NCBI GenBank assembly: GCA_949316235.1
Contig: OX438745.1
Coordinates: 4,841,001-4,905,000 of the forward strand
DNA from: Oegoconia quadripuncta
Taxonomy: Eukaryota > Arthropoda > Insecta > Lepidoptera > Autostichidae
Length of the DNA: 64,000 nt
Direction: 5' to 3'
A model generated the notes under the pieces. That model made no database searches. It was not told the DNA's origin and saw only the letters and a list, made by a program, of their open reading frames with translations. Position numbers and translations under genes: made by a program. Positions 1 through 11,280 of this stretch are shown in pieces (positions within the stretch are counted from its first letter, which is position 1; every line of letters begins with the position of its first letter).

Positions 1-1022
1 AGGGCATTTTGTCATCCGCTTTCTTCGCGCTCATTCGCCCTAACCTAACCTAACACCTTACGAAGCGATTTATGTTTCTACACTGAAAAATAATTTTTTT
101 TAATTGACTGATTCCTTATTTTATATTACCTAAACATTAGTTACAATGACTATTATAAGCTTACAAAATCTTTTATTATTACGATAATGGCGATTGTTTT
201 AGACTAGACAAACGCGAAACCAGTTTTTAATAAAAAAAAATGGCCTTATGTGATGTATAGTTGCTATAAACCTAGGTAGGTTTATAGCAACTATAACTCA
301 AATAACTTTTATTTCAATTTCTTCATACCAAACTCCTACACGGAGAATTTAATTAAATTGCAAAGAAAACGTCACAAAATACCTATAAACGGACATCATG
401 GACGTCAAGGCCACATAATATCATTCATTATATTATACACATGTGTCGTGATATGTTCCCGCGTCATCGACCATAGACATAGACATCATACACTTTACTA
501 ATAGACCTGACGTTGTTATAAAACCCTTATCAAAAGATAGATACATCGTGTATGATATCAATGCTACAATATTACAAAATATGTTACAAAATGTTGATTT
601 GTTACCTTATCTGTGTATGAATAAAAAGCTAAATGTATATGTGTGATTATAAAAACAAATAAAGGCTTTATCTATTCATCTATCTTTTAGCTGATAAGAT
701 AAAGGACCGAGCAAAGCTATATTAATACAAAACAACTTTATTACTTATATTATTAAATTCGTACCTACTCTTGTGAATTAAAGCATCTAATGTAGATAGT
801 GACTATTTTAGTCATAGGTAAATTTCATTCATAAGTGTATGGTGAAAAAAGATAAGTAATTTCATAGACATCGGCAGTTTAATAAGCCTAATTCGTTTAA
901 AAAATAATAGTTAATCAAATTGATTGAAATTTAAGTGATTGTAAGATAGAGTTATGATTTATGAGACGGAAATGTGAGGCTGATAAGAAACCTCAAGGTC
1001 ACGCAACGACATCATCAAATTG
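1..1022. other. AT-rich DNA without a recognised gene
   Basis: No reading frame here resembles a known protein and no SINE or LINE was recognised. The only structured element is a perfect hairpin at 256-295, listed separately. Confidence 0.6.
256..295. repeat. Perfect hairpin, 18-bp arms
   Basis: Positions 256-273 and 278-295 are exact reverse complements (inner half of the left arm is TTGCTATAAACCT) with a 4-base loop AGGT. No coding function is visible. It may be the core of a degraded inverted-repeat element. Confidence 0.75.
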
Positions 1023-1240
1023 AGAAATGAAGAAATCCGAAGAAGAACGCATGTCACCAACATAATGTAGATAGTAAATTGAAGTGCCAGTCCACAGGGC
1101 ACATAGCTCAAAGAACCCATGGCCGGACGGACGACTTAATCGCGGGAAATCATTGGATTCACGCAGTTTCCACCCTATCGTTTTGACAATGGATAAAGGA
1201 TATGTTCAGCAGTGGACGTCCTGTGGCTGATATGGTGATG
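1023..1240 (+). pseudogene. Degraded RTE-like LINE, C-terminal end
   Basis: Broken frames give RNEEIRRRTHVTNI, then GHIAQRTHGRTDD, then a tail resembling the insect RTE-type reverse transcriptase C-terminus, which normally ends in a WIQAA...QQW region. Several stops and shifts separate the blocks. The copy is an old 5'-truncated relic and does not encode a functional protein. Family assignment rests on motif memory only. Confidence 0.6.
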
Positions 1241-1867
1241 TACATAGAGTCCACAATGTTAATATCAGCGAATTTTAAAAATGTATAGCAAGTTATACCC
1301 GTCATTTGCACAAACATCTCGCTCTCAATGACACGCCTTTTTTCTAAGAAAATGACATGTCTATATTCATAGTCAAAGTGTTCTCACATCTATGACCACA
1401 ACTACCATTTCCCATATAATTTTATTGTTTGTGAAGCGTTTATTCATATTGTGGTAAAACGAGCCAATCTTTTCTGATTACTAGTATTGTACATTCATCC
1501 TAACACGCCACTTACTTAGTAAACATGATGGCATTAACTTTACGTAATACAACTTGATAATGTTATGTCTTCTTTTTTTCATAGGCCAATGTCAAATGAT
1601 CAATAACATACATATAAGATATACCTAATAGTGTAAGGCCTCGAACTTCGAACGATGTAATCATGTAATATTATACACAAAGACTAAGAAACGTCATCAT
1701 CATCAATGGCGTGCCCTCCATACAGGCAGAAAGGCAGTGCCTACCCTAGCAAATTGTAAGCTTTGCTCGATATGCATTGTCAAGACAGCTGATTCATACT
1801 GATGTGAACAGAAATATTTTAAAAACAGTTGCGAGCATTGCTATTAGTAAGTTATTACCTGGTATAA
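1241..1867. other. No recognised gene
   Basis: AT-rich sequence with a short microsatellite-like CATCATCATC run near 1695. I see no coding signal or named repeat. Confidence 0.5.
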
Positions 1868-2240
1868 ATGCTGAGTTGGGACCATTTTGTCCCTACAGCA
1901 CATAATAACTGACATTTTAGAACATTTATTCCTATAATACTACTTCTGTTCTGTATTACTCAAACTCAAACTCAAATCATTTATTGCATTCCTTATGTTT
2001 TGTTTTGATGACATTATAGTGTACTGTATCAATAAGGACCTTGTGAAGGCACAGCAACATGAGAGAGTCGCATGCACTAATTTAAATAATTACATAAAAT
2101 TCTTAATACATTATTTACCAGCTAGATATTTAACCTATTATATTATCATATGTATTTTTACCGTTGTACTAATTGTTATCATTGTGCAATGTGCTTAGAG
2201 GCAAATTAACAAATTATCTATCTATCTATCTATCGATCTA
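1868..2240 (+). repeat. Interspersed repeat with (TATC)n tail, interrupted
   Basis: 1868-1956 (from ATGCTGAGTTGGGACC) and 2167-2216 match the uninterrupted copy at 12188-12350, and both end in a TATC run (2217-2236). The intervening 210 bases begin with three TCAAAC-type units and look like a separate minus-strand retroposon with its tail at the left. The parent family is probably a LINE 3' end; I cannot name it. Confidence 0.6.
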
Positions 2241-2324
2241 CTTTGTAGTTATATTTTTTCTCATTCAATAACAAATTTTATCATTCTACCTACCCTATGA
2301 CAAAATGCTGTGCACGTCACTGGT

Positions 2325-2446
2325 CATCATCGTCATCATCATATTAGTCACAGGACATTCACTGCTGAACATAGGCGATCATAAAATTCCAGAGGACCGG
2401 TTGGAAGCTGCCTGCATACAGCGACTTCCCGCGACCTTTATCAGGT
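2325..2446 (-). pseudogene. RTE-like LINE C-terminal fragment
   Basis: Read on the minus strand the bases give DLIKVAGSRCMQAASNRS followed by a region ending near FSSECP, which corresponds to the usual DDI+KVAG..W...A.DR...W..L.EAYVQQW end of insect RTE elements. One internal stop is present. The fragment abuts a plus-strand SINE-A copy at 2450. Confidence 0.65.
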
Positions 2447-2449
2447 CCT

Positions 2450-2768
2450 CTGTCTGGCTCAATGTAAACAACATTGGGTTTACGATTCGGAGGTCGCGGT
2501 TTCGATCCCCAGCGGGGTACATGTTTAAGTACTCGGTTTGGTTGGTGGTAGGGCATTTTAAATGTCCGCCTGGCTAGCTACCACCATCTTATCTAAATCT
2601 GCCGCCAAGCAGCAATGTTAATAGCATTGTTGTGTTCCGGTTGTCAGAGATAAGTCCCCAAAATGTGTTGGGGTTTCCGGGTCAGTACGGTTCCACCTTC
2701 AACCTCATCTTCACTTAACATCAGGTGTGATTGAAGACAAGTACGAACCCGTGCATAAGAAAAAAAAA
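2450..2768 (+). mobile_element. SINE-A copy (near full length)
   Basis: tRNA-derived SINE: the head carries an A-box-like GGCTCAATG and a B-box-like GGTTTCGATCCCC, then a conserved body (CTGCCGCCAAGCAGCAATG, ACATCAGGTGTGATTGA) and a poly-A tail. The first bases of the head (CCGCCTCCG) are replaced here. This family, about 330 bp, is the commonest repeat in the window. Confidence 0.9.
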
Positions 2769-3373
2769 TTCTTCAAATAACTTTTAATACTGTTTTGACA
2801 AAGATTAAGAAAATACACAAAAAAAATAAACATCTGCGAAACGGCTAAAAACTGCACTCAAATCCGACCACGCATACTGAGATACGTCTGGACAAAGACT
2901 GGACACATATACATGCACATACAGCGCCGTCAAACACACACCTTTCGTTTTTCGTCAGAGGTTAAAAACGTATACATCATATCAGCCGAAAGACGTCCAC
3001 TGCTGGACAAAGATCTCCATGTATACACGCTCTAGCAAATTAGTTTAAACTCAACTGCCGGCCATTACCACTGCACTGAACAATGTAACAACTATATTCT
3101 TATTTATTATATTATTGTGCAAGAAAGTGTGTTTGTATTGTATTCTTTTCTTACACTAATCAGTGTGAATTTGAATTAAATCTTGTTGTTAGTTCTCTAA
3201 AAAGTAAATAAATAAATATGTACAGTCACCAAGAAATACCAAAAACAAAAAAAAAACTTGGTATTTTTTTTTCACAATCAAAAGTATGGTTTCAGAGTTC
3301 AGTGCAAAATGTTCAGTTTGATGGTCTGAACAAAAATACAAAATTTTGATGGCAAATAAAAATTCACCAATTA
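2769..3373. other. No gene; short RTE tail at 2971-3014
   Basis: Positions 2971-3014 (minus strand) match the extreme 3' end of RTE-type LINEs (CCAGCAGTGGACGTC). The rest is AT-rich and unassigned. Confidence 0.5.
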
Positions 3374-3605
3374 TACAGGGTGAATTTGAATTCGTGTAAT
3401 TCCATTAAGTGGTGACGCCACTCTTGATTACGAACTACTTTCCCTAAGGAACCATACCTATATTCACATTCAATCAAAAAAAATTCGATTACCCATACAA
3501 AGTAAACCATTCTGAAACCACCCTTACTAAGGAACAATTTTCCGTTCCTATTAGAAAGTTGTTCGTAATCAGTGGAGTCAAGTAAACAGGAATTACACGA
3601 AAAAT
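3374..3605. mobile_element. Foldback MITE, copy 1
   Basis: The left arm (CGTGTAATTCC ... GATTACGAACTACTTTCC) and right arm (reverse complement with CGTGTAATTCC ... GATTACGAACAACTTTC) pair over about 70 bp with a few mismatches. A second copy lies at 52530-53130. No transposase is encoded. Confidence 0.7.
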
Positions 3606-3669
3606 TAATTATATATTAATTTAATTCGAATTAATAGCATTATCAGGTCGGCATACAAAGAAAATCCTT

Positions 3670-4110
3670 GTTGATTGATCTCCAAAGTCAAAGTCAAAGT
3701 AAAAAATGCTTTATTTTGTAGGTACGAGTACACCAGAGTACACTTAAAATAGTCAATTTTACATAGTAAATTTTAAATTTTTTAAGCTACTGCTTGTTCA
3801 AAATGCTATTTTCCCCTCAGAAGAACAAGCAAGAAACTCGAGGGGTTGCTCTTTTAAAAACAGGCTTTGATTTTACATAAAGGTTTTTGTATTACAAAAA
3901 ACGTTGTTATATTGCATTATTAATTGTGAAATAGCCTGGCATGCGAACGATCTGATTACGTCCAGGGATCATCTAAATAGTCTGATATTTTATAATATGC
4001 TTTCTTAATAAGTTTCTCTTTTATAGTATCTTTTTTATTGAGAGGAAAATTTTGTATATCAACAGGAACCTTATTGAAAACGCCTGTATACATGAGAAAT
4101 CCTACAAGCA
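3670..4110 (-). pseudogene. LINE 3' end, 'KAYYKISDYL' family
   Basis: Minus-strand reading gives NKVPVDIQNFPLNK and then KLIKKAYYKISDYLDDPW followed by a stop and a 3' UTR with an AGAACAAGCAAGAAACTCG block. This is the same reverse-transcriptase C-terminus seen at 21641-22093. The CAAAGT units near 3690 are the retroposon tail. The 5' part is missing, as usual for truncated non-LTR insertions. Confidence 0.7.
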
Positions 4111-4335
4111 GTTAAAGTTACAATACGTACCAATTAAAAGTGTCTTGTCACTAAAATATAATTAATTGCTAAAGTATTCGACTTCCATCAATTAGGTTAG
4201 GAACTCTTAAACTCCAATTTATCTAGCTTAGTTCACCCTTAATCACAGAAACTTTTGAAACAGGACTAATTTGATTTTGTAACCAATCTGTCAGTCCAAA
4301 TCCCAGTCGGTCTAAATATTTATTTATTGTACAGT

Positions 4336-4783
4336 CAGTACAGAGCGTCGGTGGCCATTAAGACCATGCTAAATACCAATGTATTTTTAAATTTAATTTA
4401 ATTAATCATGTGCATTTTATACATACATAATGTCACGACCTTTATCCCATATGGGGTGGTCAGAGATATCCCAAACAATGGTGTTTGGGTGTTTAATGAC
4501 TGAAACAACATCCACAATTTACCTTATGAAGTATACAGAAATGCACACGTGACAGGGGGTGAGCCCATCGCCGTTAAAACGTGCAAATCTGTAGATATTT
4601 TTTTGTGGATAGTCCCTTAGTCGCCTTTTACGACAACCTGCATGCCTGAGAAATAAAACTCAAAAGCATTTGAAGTCCCCAACCAGCATTGGGCCAGTGT
4701 GGTGGACTATGGCCCATACTCCCTCATATACGAGGGAAGGCGTATATCCCTGCAGTGGGATGTTTACGGGCTGATAATGATGA
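4336..4783 (+). mobile_element. SINE-C copy split by repeat D
   Basis: The head AGAGCGTCGGTGGC at 4338 is tRNA-like; the 3' part (GCATGCCTGAGAAATAAA ... CTGATAATGATGA) resumes at 4637. The middle, about 4418-4636, is an unrelated repeat (D) that also occurs at 57227-57720. About 40 bases of the SINE are missing at the junction, and the B-box region is deleted. Confidence 0.7.
4418..4636 (+). repeat. Repeat D, inserted in SINE-C
   Basis: Runs from GTCACGACCTTTATCCC to TAGTCGCCTTTTACGAC. It has a second full copy around 57227-57720 and a partial one at 53670-53720. No coding capacity was recognised; it is probably a LINE or SINE body. Confidence 0.6.
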
Positions 4784-5392
4784 CACTTGCAGCTAAAGCT
4801 ATAGCGCGCTAGATCTTTGCAATAATTATAACCAGCAAAGAAAGTAAAGCCAGTACGTAGTGCTCCCTGCATGAATAGTATTGCCAGGGCATGAAATTTC
4901 GATACCCATGACGTGTTTTGCTTTGCAAGGCATAGTCCAATAAAAATACGTCATTTTTGTGGTGTAACTTCCTATATTTTGAGAAGGATAGAGTACCATC
5001 AGTAATAGAATAAAAATGTTTTCTAATCATTCTGTAACTTGCTTTAAGTATAGTATAGGTGTTTAATTATAAAACTTACAATATTAAATTAAAGTTACCA
5101 CTGTGAACTATAAACTTCATTGCGTTGTAGATAAGATTCTAAGACCTTCTAAAACAATTTTCTCAAAAATTGATCAACGACTACTTTACATTTTCTAAGA
5201 ATAATTATATTGGGTCGTGATATTTGCCCGCGGCGAAATTTTTCATACGCATTACGCAGATGCTCTTAGTATATTCTCGGACGCTATGATCACTGTGGTA
5301 ATTTTAATCTAATAGTCTATATTTTATTACTAAATACAAAAGAAAACATTTTTAATCTACATATAACTGACAGGTTCTCTATATTTAAATGT
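4784..5392. other. No gene; weak repeat shared with 19890-20050
   Basis: Blocks near 5090-5170 and 5290-5350 resemble 19905-20010 (ACTTCATTGCGTTG and an inverted copy of TAGTAATAAAACATAGACTA). This suggests a degraded foldback element. No coding signal is visible. Confidence 0.4.
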
Positions 5393-5475
5393 GTTGTCCC
5401 CGCTGGGGATCGATTCCCGTAACCTCCGAATCGTAAACCCAATGTTGTTTACATTGAACCACGGAGTCGGTTAAA
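5393..5475 (-). mobile_element. SINE-A head fragment
   Basis: The reverse complement contains the SINE-A tRNA-like head (GGTTCAATGTAAACAACATTG, B-box GGGAATCGATCCCC). Only the 5' 80 bases are present. Confidence 0.8.
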
Positions 5476-6542
5476 CTTATGTACGGAGGTCAGCCCGCAA
5501 GTCCGGTGCCGCCGCTGGCCACGCCCAAAAAAGTGCCACAAATATGCGATTTTCACTTCACTTGCATTTGAAACACTGGACACGTGGTCGTCCAACACCA
5601 AGAAATTCGTAAAGGTAGTATCGGAGATATGTATGCAATCCCTTGGACCTGTGACAAAATCATACTACTAAGTATCGAAATCAAAAGATACGGCCATTTT
5701 TTTTTTTTTTTTTTTTTATTGAAGCGGTGGGCAAACGTCGCATATTTTGACACTCGCAAGAGAATCAAAACCTATTGGGTACTTCCCGTTCACCTGGAAT
5801 CATTAAAAATGTTAAGAAACAATGTCTTATAGCACGAATAAAATCCGAGAACCGTAAATTTGTAGTTAAAAAACTTTTTGTGATTATATATTTGCAGTTG
5901 GTAAACTGACGACCTAAGTTTATGTACGTGGATACCCGTTTTCCATAACGGCAAAGTTAAGTTTGTGAATCAATCCGGTTTATTTTTTCGTGAGAGCAAT
6001 GTTCGGTGCTTTCATGGTTCATGAACTTCAGTCAAGTGTAGCTGTAAAAAGATGTTACACATACTTATTATAATAAGTAAATGAATTGGGGCGCTGAGGC
6101 AAAACTCCTGGTCAAAGACCTGTCGACGCGTCTCATCGAGGCTTCCCGTTGGGGTAGGCAGGTGTACGTCAAATTCGTTGCAAGGTCCGCTCGCAACGAA
6201 TCTGACGTACACTTTTGATTCTTCCACTCTCATAAAATGCTTCATACACGCTCGTCGGTTAGTGGGTGACTTGATTGACGTACGTTCTTTTTTTTTATGG
6301 TTTACTGGATACGCGTTTGACCACGACGTATGTGCTTCTTGGTAGACCTTTACCGACCCTTCGATCTAGGTATCCGAAATATTCTAACTAAGCGCTATAT
6401 ACTCGTACGTATCCTCTTCACGCAAGCTGCTAGTTGGACAATCCTTCCTCCTACTAAGTCTGGTTGCCCATATAACTGTAGATAATAATCTGAATCACCT
6501 TCTTCATACATAAACATGAATTTCCATTAATCATATTTTTAA
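5476..6542. other. No recognised gene; hairpin inside
   Basis: Contains a 20-base T run near 5697 and a 20-bp-arm hairpin at 6162-6212. The open frames across it have no recognisable motif. Confidence 0.5.
6162..6212. repeat. Hairpin, 20-bp arms
   Basis: GTGTACGTCAAATTCGTTGC (6162-6181) pairs with 6193-6212 at 19 of 20 positions across an 11-base loop. Confidence 0.7.
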
Positions 6543-6650
6543 CTAGCTGTTGGCCGCGATTGCGTTCGCGTGGAACGTTTCATCAAAATCGGTTCACCAA
6601 AAATCTAGTGTATATTGGAACTGGTTAAATTTCATAGAATAGACTTAGGC
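6543..6650 (-). mobile_element. Helitron-like 3' end
   Basis: Minus-strand end CTAG preceded by a GC-rich hairpin-prone stretch (GTTGGCCGCG), with host A at the junction. It matches the 3' end of the fuller copies at 13219-13458 and 60344-60679. Truncated. Confidence 0.5.
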
Positions 6651-6656
6651 CCCTAT

Positions 6657-6796
6657 TACATAATGTTGCTTAACCAAAGATCTCCGCTTGAGGACAATTA
6701 AAAAGGTACAGCTTTATGTAACTATATAGCGGCATTTCTTTCTAACTATACTCAAGCTCAAATCTACACTTGAGCAACATTCTGAAATACGGGCCT
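6657..6796. mobile_element. MITE with inverted ends
   Basis: The ends AGGCCCCTATTACATAATG and the reverse complement of GTTGC-like ...ATTCTGAAATACGGGCCT pair over about 25 bp. The element is about 140 bp, has no coding content, and is palindromic overall. Confidence 0.6.
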
Positions 6797-8890
6797 CTCT
6801 GCGCTAGGAGCCTAGTATTTAATTTTTTTTTTGCTAACGTGAACAATTTCCTTGTACAGAAAAAAAACATCTTTTACATCAGTTAAACCAAGTATACACC
6901 AAGAGCAAAAACGTTCTAATCGAACGGTAGAACCGTTGGTTCCAAGTTTTGACATACCGCCGGCTATTACCACGGCACGGAATAACGCTGTGGTACCGCC
7001 CCGCAGGCAAAAGCGGCGGGAGGGCGCCCCGCACACCCCGCACAATTGACCTGTCGCGATCGTCAAGTGTTACCACTACTCTTTTATTTACCATATGCTA
7101 TAATATTAATTGTAGGTAGGTTAAGTATAGGTACTTACTCGTATATATAATACTACACAGTGGAAATTGCCTGGTCGCTAAATGTTCTTCGTAATTTGGG
7201 CCAAACCACGATAGTGAGGCTCCATTAATCTTTTAAACGGTTTGGATTGTTAATTTATATTGTCTAGTTATTTAAATGGGTACCGTCGCTGGCAGAGTGG
7301 ATTCATTCGAATCATTTAATAGCAGTTAATTTTATTTTGAAAAAGTTGGAATAGTTCACACTTCACTTTTTGGAGGTTTTATGGCTCCATCGTGTTTGAC
7401 GATGATTCTGCCAAAGTCAAGGTTGACAGAAACACTGAGAAAAACAGGATTAGGAATACCGGTGGATAGAACAAGATAAACAGAAAGAGAAAATAAATAA
7501 AGACAGTTGAGAGTACTATAACTACTGATAGATATATTAAATAAATGTTTGCCATATAGTACATATAGACGAAAACAAGCACATAAGGGAATAAGCAAAG
7601 GTAGAGGTTGAATACATAAATATATATATTAGATTAGATAAGGGAACAGAGTGCGGGTGCTAAAATTACAGCTAAAAATAAGAATGGGGAGATTATAATT
7701 TGATATTATTAATTCTGATAAATTTTGCCAGAATTTTGATTGAAGTAGGATATTCCAGAGAGAGAAAATAGTTGATGTTTACTGGGCGAGGGCATTTGGG
7801 AGGGAGGAGGTCATAAAGAGGGACAGAGAGTCTGGAGCAAAAAAATAGTACCAACATAGTACAGAGTAATTCTGTTGTCACATTTGACATTTACCGGCAT
7901 GCAATATTTAAAATGACTTATTACTACATTTCCTTTCGAAACAACTTCAAAAAAGGAGGAGGTAATGAATTTTTGTATGTTGTAATTTTTACGTTTGTTA
8001 CCTCAAAATTCAATTATTATATTATTCAATCATTATAAGTACCATGGTTTTTTTTTATTTGAAAGGATATACTTCCAAGTTGGTCTCATTTCTATTAAAA
8101 TCCAGTTCTGATGATAGTAGTCACGAGGAATTAAACTATCTCTTCAAATATTACAGGCATAGACAATTATTTCAGTACTAGGAGAGCAGAATTTACTAAG
8201 ATTCAGATTCAGATTTATTCGTAATAGTCTTACATTGTCAATATTATTAGGTGCATTATTCAAGTATGTCATTATTTTATAAACATTATTAACATTAATT
8301 CCATTTAATACAGCATAATTCTTTTAAATTAAAACTAAAAGGTTAGTTGAATATATGCACATCCCGCCTATTATCCGGTCCTGGTAACTAGCAACAGACT
8401 ATTCTACTACTTACTGCCTATTTTATTTTATTATATTTATATACTATAATATAATTATATATATAATAAAATAGGCTATATATTATATTTGATAGTTAAC
8501 CGGAGGAATATATATTTTCAAATGCTTAACCACCAACCAATTGGCATAGCTAAGAATTGCTATAGTATGGTGTCAATTGAATATGTGTCTAAGAATTAAA
8601 CACGGGGAATTGAACCGACGAACTTCCGTCCTTACAACCCGATGTTCCTAATGTCAAGCCAAAGAGTCAGTTTAACAAATGAAGGTCATATTTAATCGGT
8701 AAACATATACATACGTGACATTCGTTTATGCAAATTCTTGATAGCTGTTAGTCCCTAAATGTGGACACAAGTAACATGTATATTTTTCCAAGAATAGTAC
8801 AAGTCTCATGTGTTATCTCTCCAACTATTTTAAATGGATGGAATTTACATGGATTTGTAAATTGATCCTATTATGATGACTAGCATAGGT
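6797..8890. other. No recognised gene; GC-rich patch at 6930-7050
   Basis: The patch at about 6930-7050 is clearly GC-richer than its surroundings and open in both directions (for example 6852-7049 plus, 6879-7094 minus), but no protein motif is recognisable. The remainder is AT-rich. An AT palindrome with arms GCCTATTTTATT / AATAAAATAGGC sits at 8416-8476. Confidence 0.45.
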
Positions 8891-8891
8891 C

Positions 8892-9013
8892 TAATGGTAG
8901 TAAATTTCCCGATGACACGTAGCCTAGATCACAGTTAAAAGTTTGTTATCCAATCTATATTATTAATAACAACAATCTATATTATATCACGTATAGGTAC
9001 AATTAACACAAAG
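8892..9013 (+). repeat. Direct repeat flanking a LINE relic, left copy
   Basis: Shares GGTAGTAAAT, GACGTAGC-like, TATATCAC and GTACAATTAACA blocks in the same order with 9480-9597. The pair brackets the LINE relic at 9012-9368. Confidence 0.5.
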
Positions 9014-9368
9014 GGATAGAGAAAGGTTAGAGGCATTCGAGATGTGGTGCTGGAGACGAATGGAGGGAATAAGCTGGACTGAGAAGAGAACAAATGAAGA
9101 GGTGTTAATGATGGTAAAGGAGAAGCGATGCCTGTTAGCCACAGTTGAGAACTGAAGAGGAAAGATGATAGGTCACTTGATACGACACGATATTTTTTTG
9201 AAGAACATAATTGAGCGAAATATTGAAGGAAAGAGAGGAAGACCTAGGCGTAATTACTTTGATCAAGTGAAAGAAAAGGTGAATGTCGTGTCGTACCAAG
9301 AGGTTAAAACGAGGGCGGAAAGTAGAGAGACGTGGTCATTACTCCACCGACAAGAGCATAGCTCTTAA
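9012..9368 (+). pseudogene. LINE reverse transcriptase C-terminus, one stop
   Basis: A 119-codon stretch reads continuously apart from one in-frame TGA near 9155. It starts DRERLEAFEMWCWRRM, passes GKMIGHLIRHD and GKRGRPRRNYFDQV, and ends WSLLHRQEHSS followed by TAA. This block order (MWCWRRM, GH+IRHD, GRPR) is the C-terminal region of insect RTE/R4-like non-LTR retrotransposons. The GAA-rich run after the stop could be its tail. A truncated non-autonomous relic. Confidence 0.75.
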
Positions 9369-9479
9369 ATTGAAGAAGAAGAAGGTACAATTACCTACCT
9401 ATGCATTAGAAAAAGATGATGTGCCGATGGCCTTAGTACAAAGGAGGTTCAGCACAAACAATGAAATTATTAGGTAGTA

Positions 9480-9597
9480 AATGGTAGTAAATATCCATAC
9501 GACGTAGCTTAGGGGAGATCATAGTTATAGGTATGTTACACAGTTAATAACAATAGACTCTATGTTATATCACATAAGTACAATTAACATCAAAAGT
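9480..9597 (+). repeat. Direct repeat flanking a LINE relic, right copy
   Basis: Partner of 8892-9013. Divergence by eye is around a quarter of positions, so the duplication is old. Confidence 0.5.
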
Positions 9598-10157
9598 AAG
9601 TGATTCCGAAGGCGTAAATGCAAAGGTTGGCCAGACCTTTTTATCACAGTTTTGCTCTAGGTAAATTATTTCCATTTACCTTACTAATTAACTTTGTAAA
9701 GCGTAAATATCTTTTATTTTTGAAGGACTGGCGCAGTTATAGCACAAAATTAAATAATATGCTAATTGTCTGTATAATAGTTATGCATCTAGAATTAGAC
9801 TGTAATGTTGAATATAGTATAATAAATAACGTAATTAATTTATAAATAAATAAAATGATGAAAATGTGATTGCATTTGTCGCTATTTGTACCAGTTTTGG
9901 TTTTGACTGTACCTACATAGCGTGAAGAAGGTAGTTAGCCGTTGTAGCGGGGCGAGACATCCGATATTGCGGTATTATATCTACTTACATATAGGTGCGA
10001 ATGACATTGAGGGGACCATCTATCTTGGGGAATACTCACGAAAAGGAATTCCGAAATTTAGGACCCAATTCTGAAACCGTTCTCTTGGAAACATTATGCG
10101 AAACACTATATTGTGCAACAATATATATACCAAACTATGGCATGATGCACAATATTA
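9598..10157. other. No recognised gene
   Basis: AT-rich; the open frames at 9618-9845 and 9995-10252 show no motif. Confidence 0.5.
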
Positions 10158-10310
10158 TTCGACCAACAAACGATTGCTCGAGTCGACAAAATATTTTACC
10201 AACAAGCGATTGCTCGAGTCGACAAAATGGTTTACCAACAGGCGATTGTTAGCGTCGACAAAACGGTTTAGCACAAGCGATTGCACGAATCGACAGAATG
10301 GTTTACCAAA
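10158..10310 (+). repeat. Minisatellite, about 35 bp x 4
   Basis: Four units of the type AACAAGCGATTGCTCGAGTC followed by GACAAAATGGTTTACC, with units 3 and 4 diverged. The open frames across it are consequences of the repeat. Confidence 0.85.
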
Positions 10311-10590
10311 TTTGTATTATTATATATTATATTTTGTATGTGTGTGTTGTCAGCCCAACGAACAGTGTTTTGGGCTCGGAAGCTATGAAGTTTCCGCAAA
10401 CTAAGTGTAGTGTATGTTGTATATTTAAAATTTGTTTGTGTGTGTGTATGTGTGTGTGAGGCCGTCAATTTAACGAATGGTGTTTCGAAAACTTTCAGTG
10501 TCATTTATTCAGTGTCATGTCAGTAATTTAGATCGAGGAGAAATTTAGTAAGTATCTTTTTTAAATCGAATCTGTTTTTATTTTAAATAG

Positions 10591-10656
10591 ACAAAGTTCT
10601 ACTTAAGTTATTATTAGAAGTCCTTACTTGTAATAATAACTTAAATAGAACTTTGT
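10591..10656. repeat. Long hairpin, 26-bp arms
   Basis: 10591-10616 pairs with 10631-10656 at 25 of 26 positions (ACAAAGTTCTACTTAAGTTA...), 14-base loop. A further ATAGAACTTTGTCTA copy follows at about 10670. Confidence 0.8.
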
Positions 10657-10752
10657 GTATTCCAAGGAATAGAACTTTGTCTATGCCAAGTAAACAGAAA
10701 AATCGGTTAACGAAAATGTTGAGCGAGTGCTGGTATTCTAACATCTATGGAC

Positions 10753-10839
10753 GTACAGTCAGCTGCAGGGAAACCATACCCTCTATTCACATAATGACTG
10801 TAAATACAGGGGGGCTGGTTTCTCTGCAGCTGACTGTAC
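10753..10839. mobile_element. Foldback element with GTACAGTCAGCTGCAG arms
   Basis: 10753-10775 and 10817-10839 are inverted copies (22 of 23 match) across a 41-base spacer. It is likely a MITE; no transposase. Confidence 0.65.
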
Positions 10840-11280
10840 ACAAAAGGGCTCAAACCTAGTTGATGAGTGTTGTTTCAAGATAGCATGAAGGGTGACAAGC
10901 TGGCGCATCGTTAATACTTCGCAGTATAATAACTCAAATGTGGGACTTCGAATTTTTTTTAAATTTGCAACTTCCAGAATCACTCTTTGAACACGCTCCA
11001 ATTTTGATCTTATTTGATTTTGCTGCTCCTCCCCAGGAAGTTATGCGTATGTAAATATGGATTGGCATATCGTAAAACAGACCATTTTCATGATCACGGG
11101 GTTTGTCATATAGTTTTTAATTAGTGTGTAAGTATTGTATACTGTGTTGTGAAATGAAATACATAATTTTTCTTGTTCGCTATTACACAAAATCAGCCAT
11201 ATGTACAAAAGTAGGCTTGCGTGTATCTTTAAAAGACAGTGTAAAATGGTCTCATATACTGTGAATATGTATAGGTCTAT
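10840..11280. other. No recognised gene
   Basis: No motif was found in either strand before the SINE-B1 head at 11281. Confidence 0.5.

Noticed and set aside
5584..5832. Frames containing a poly-Phe or poly-Lys run
   Set aside because: Caused by a run of about 20 T; nothing else supports coding.
8416..8476. AT palindrome as a replication or regulatory element
   Set aside because: Nearly pure A/T sequence easily forms such pairs by chance; no other evidence.
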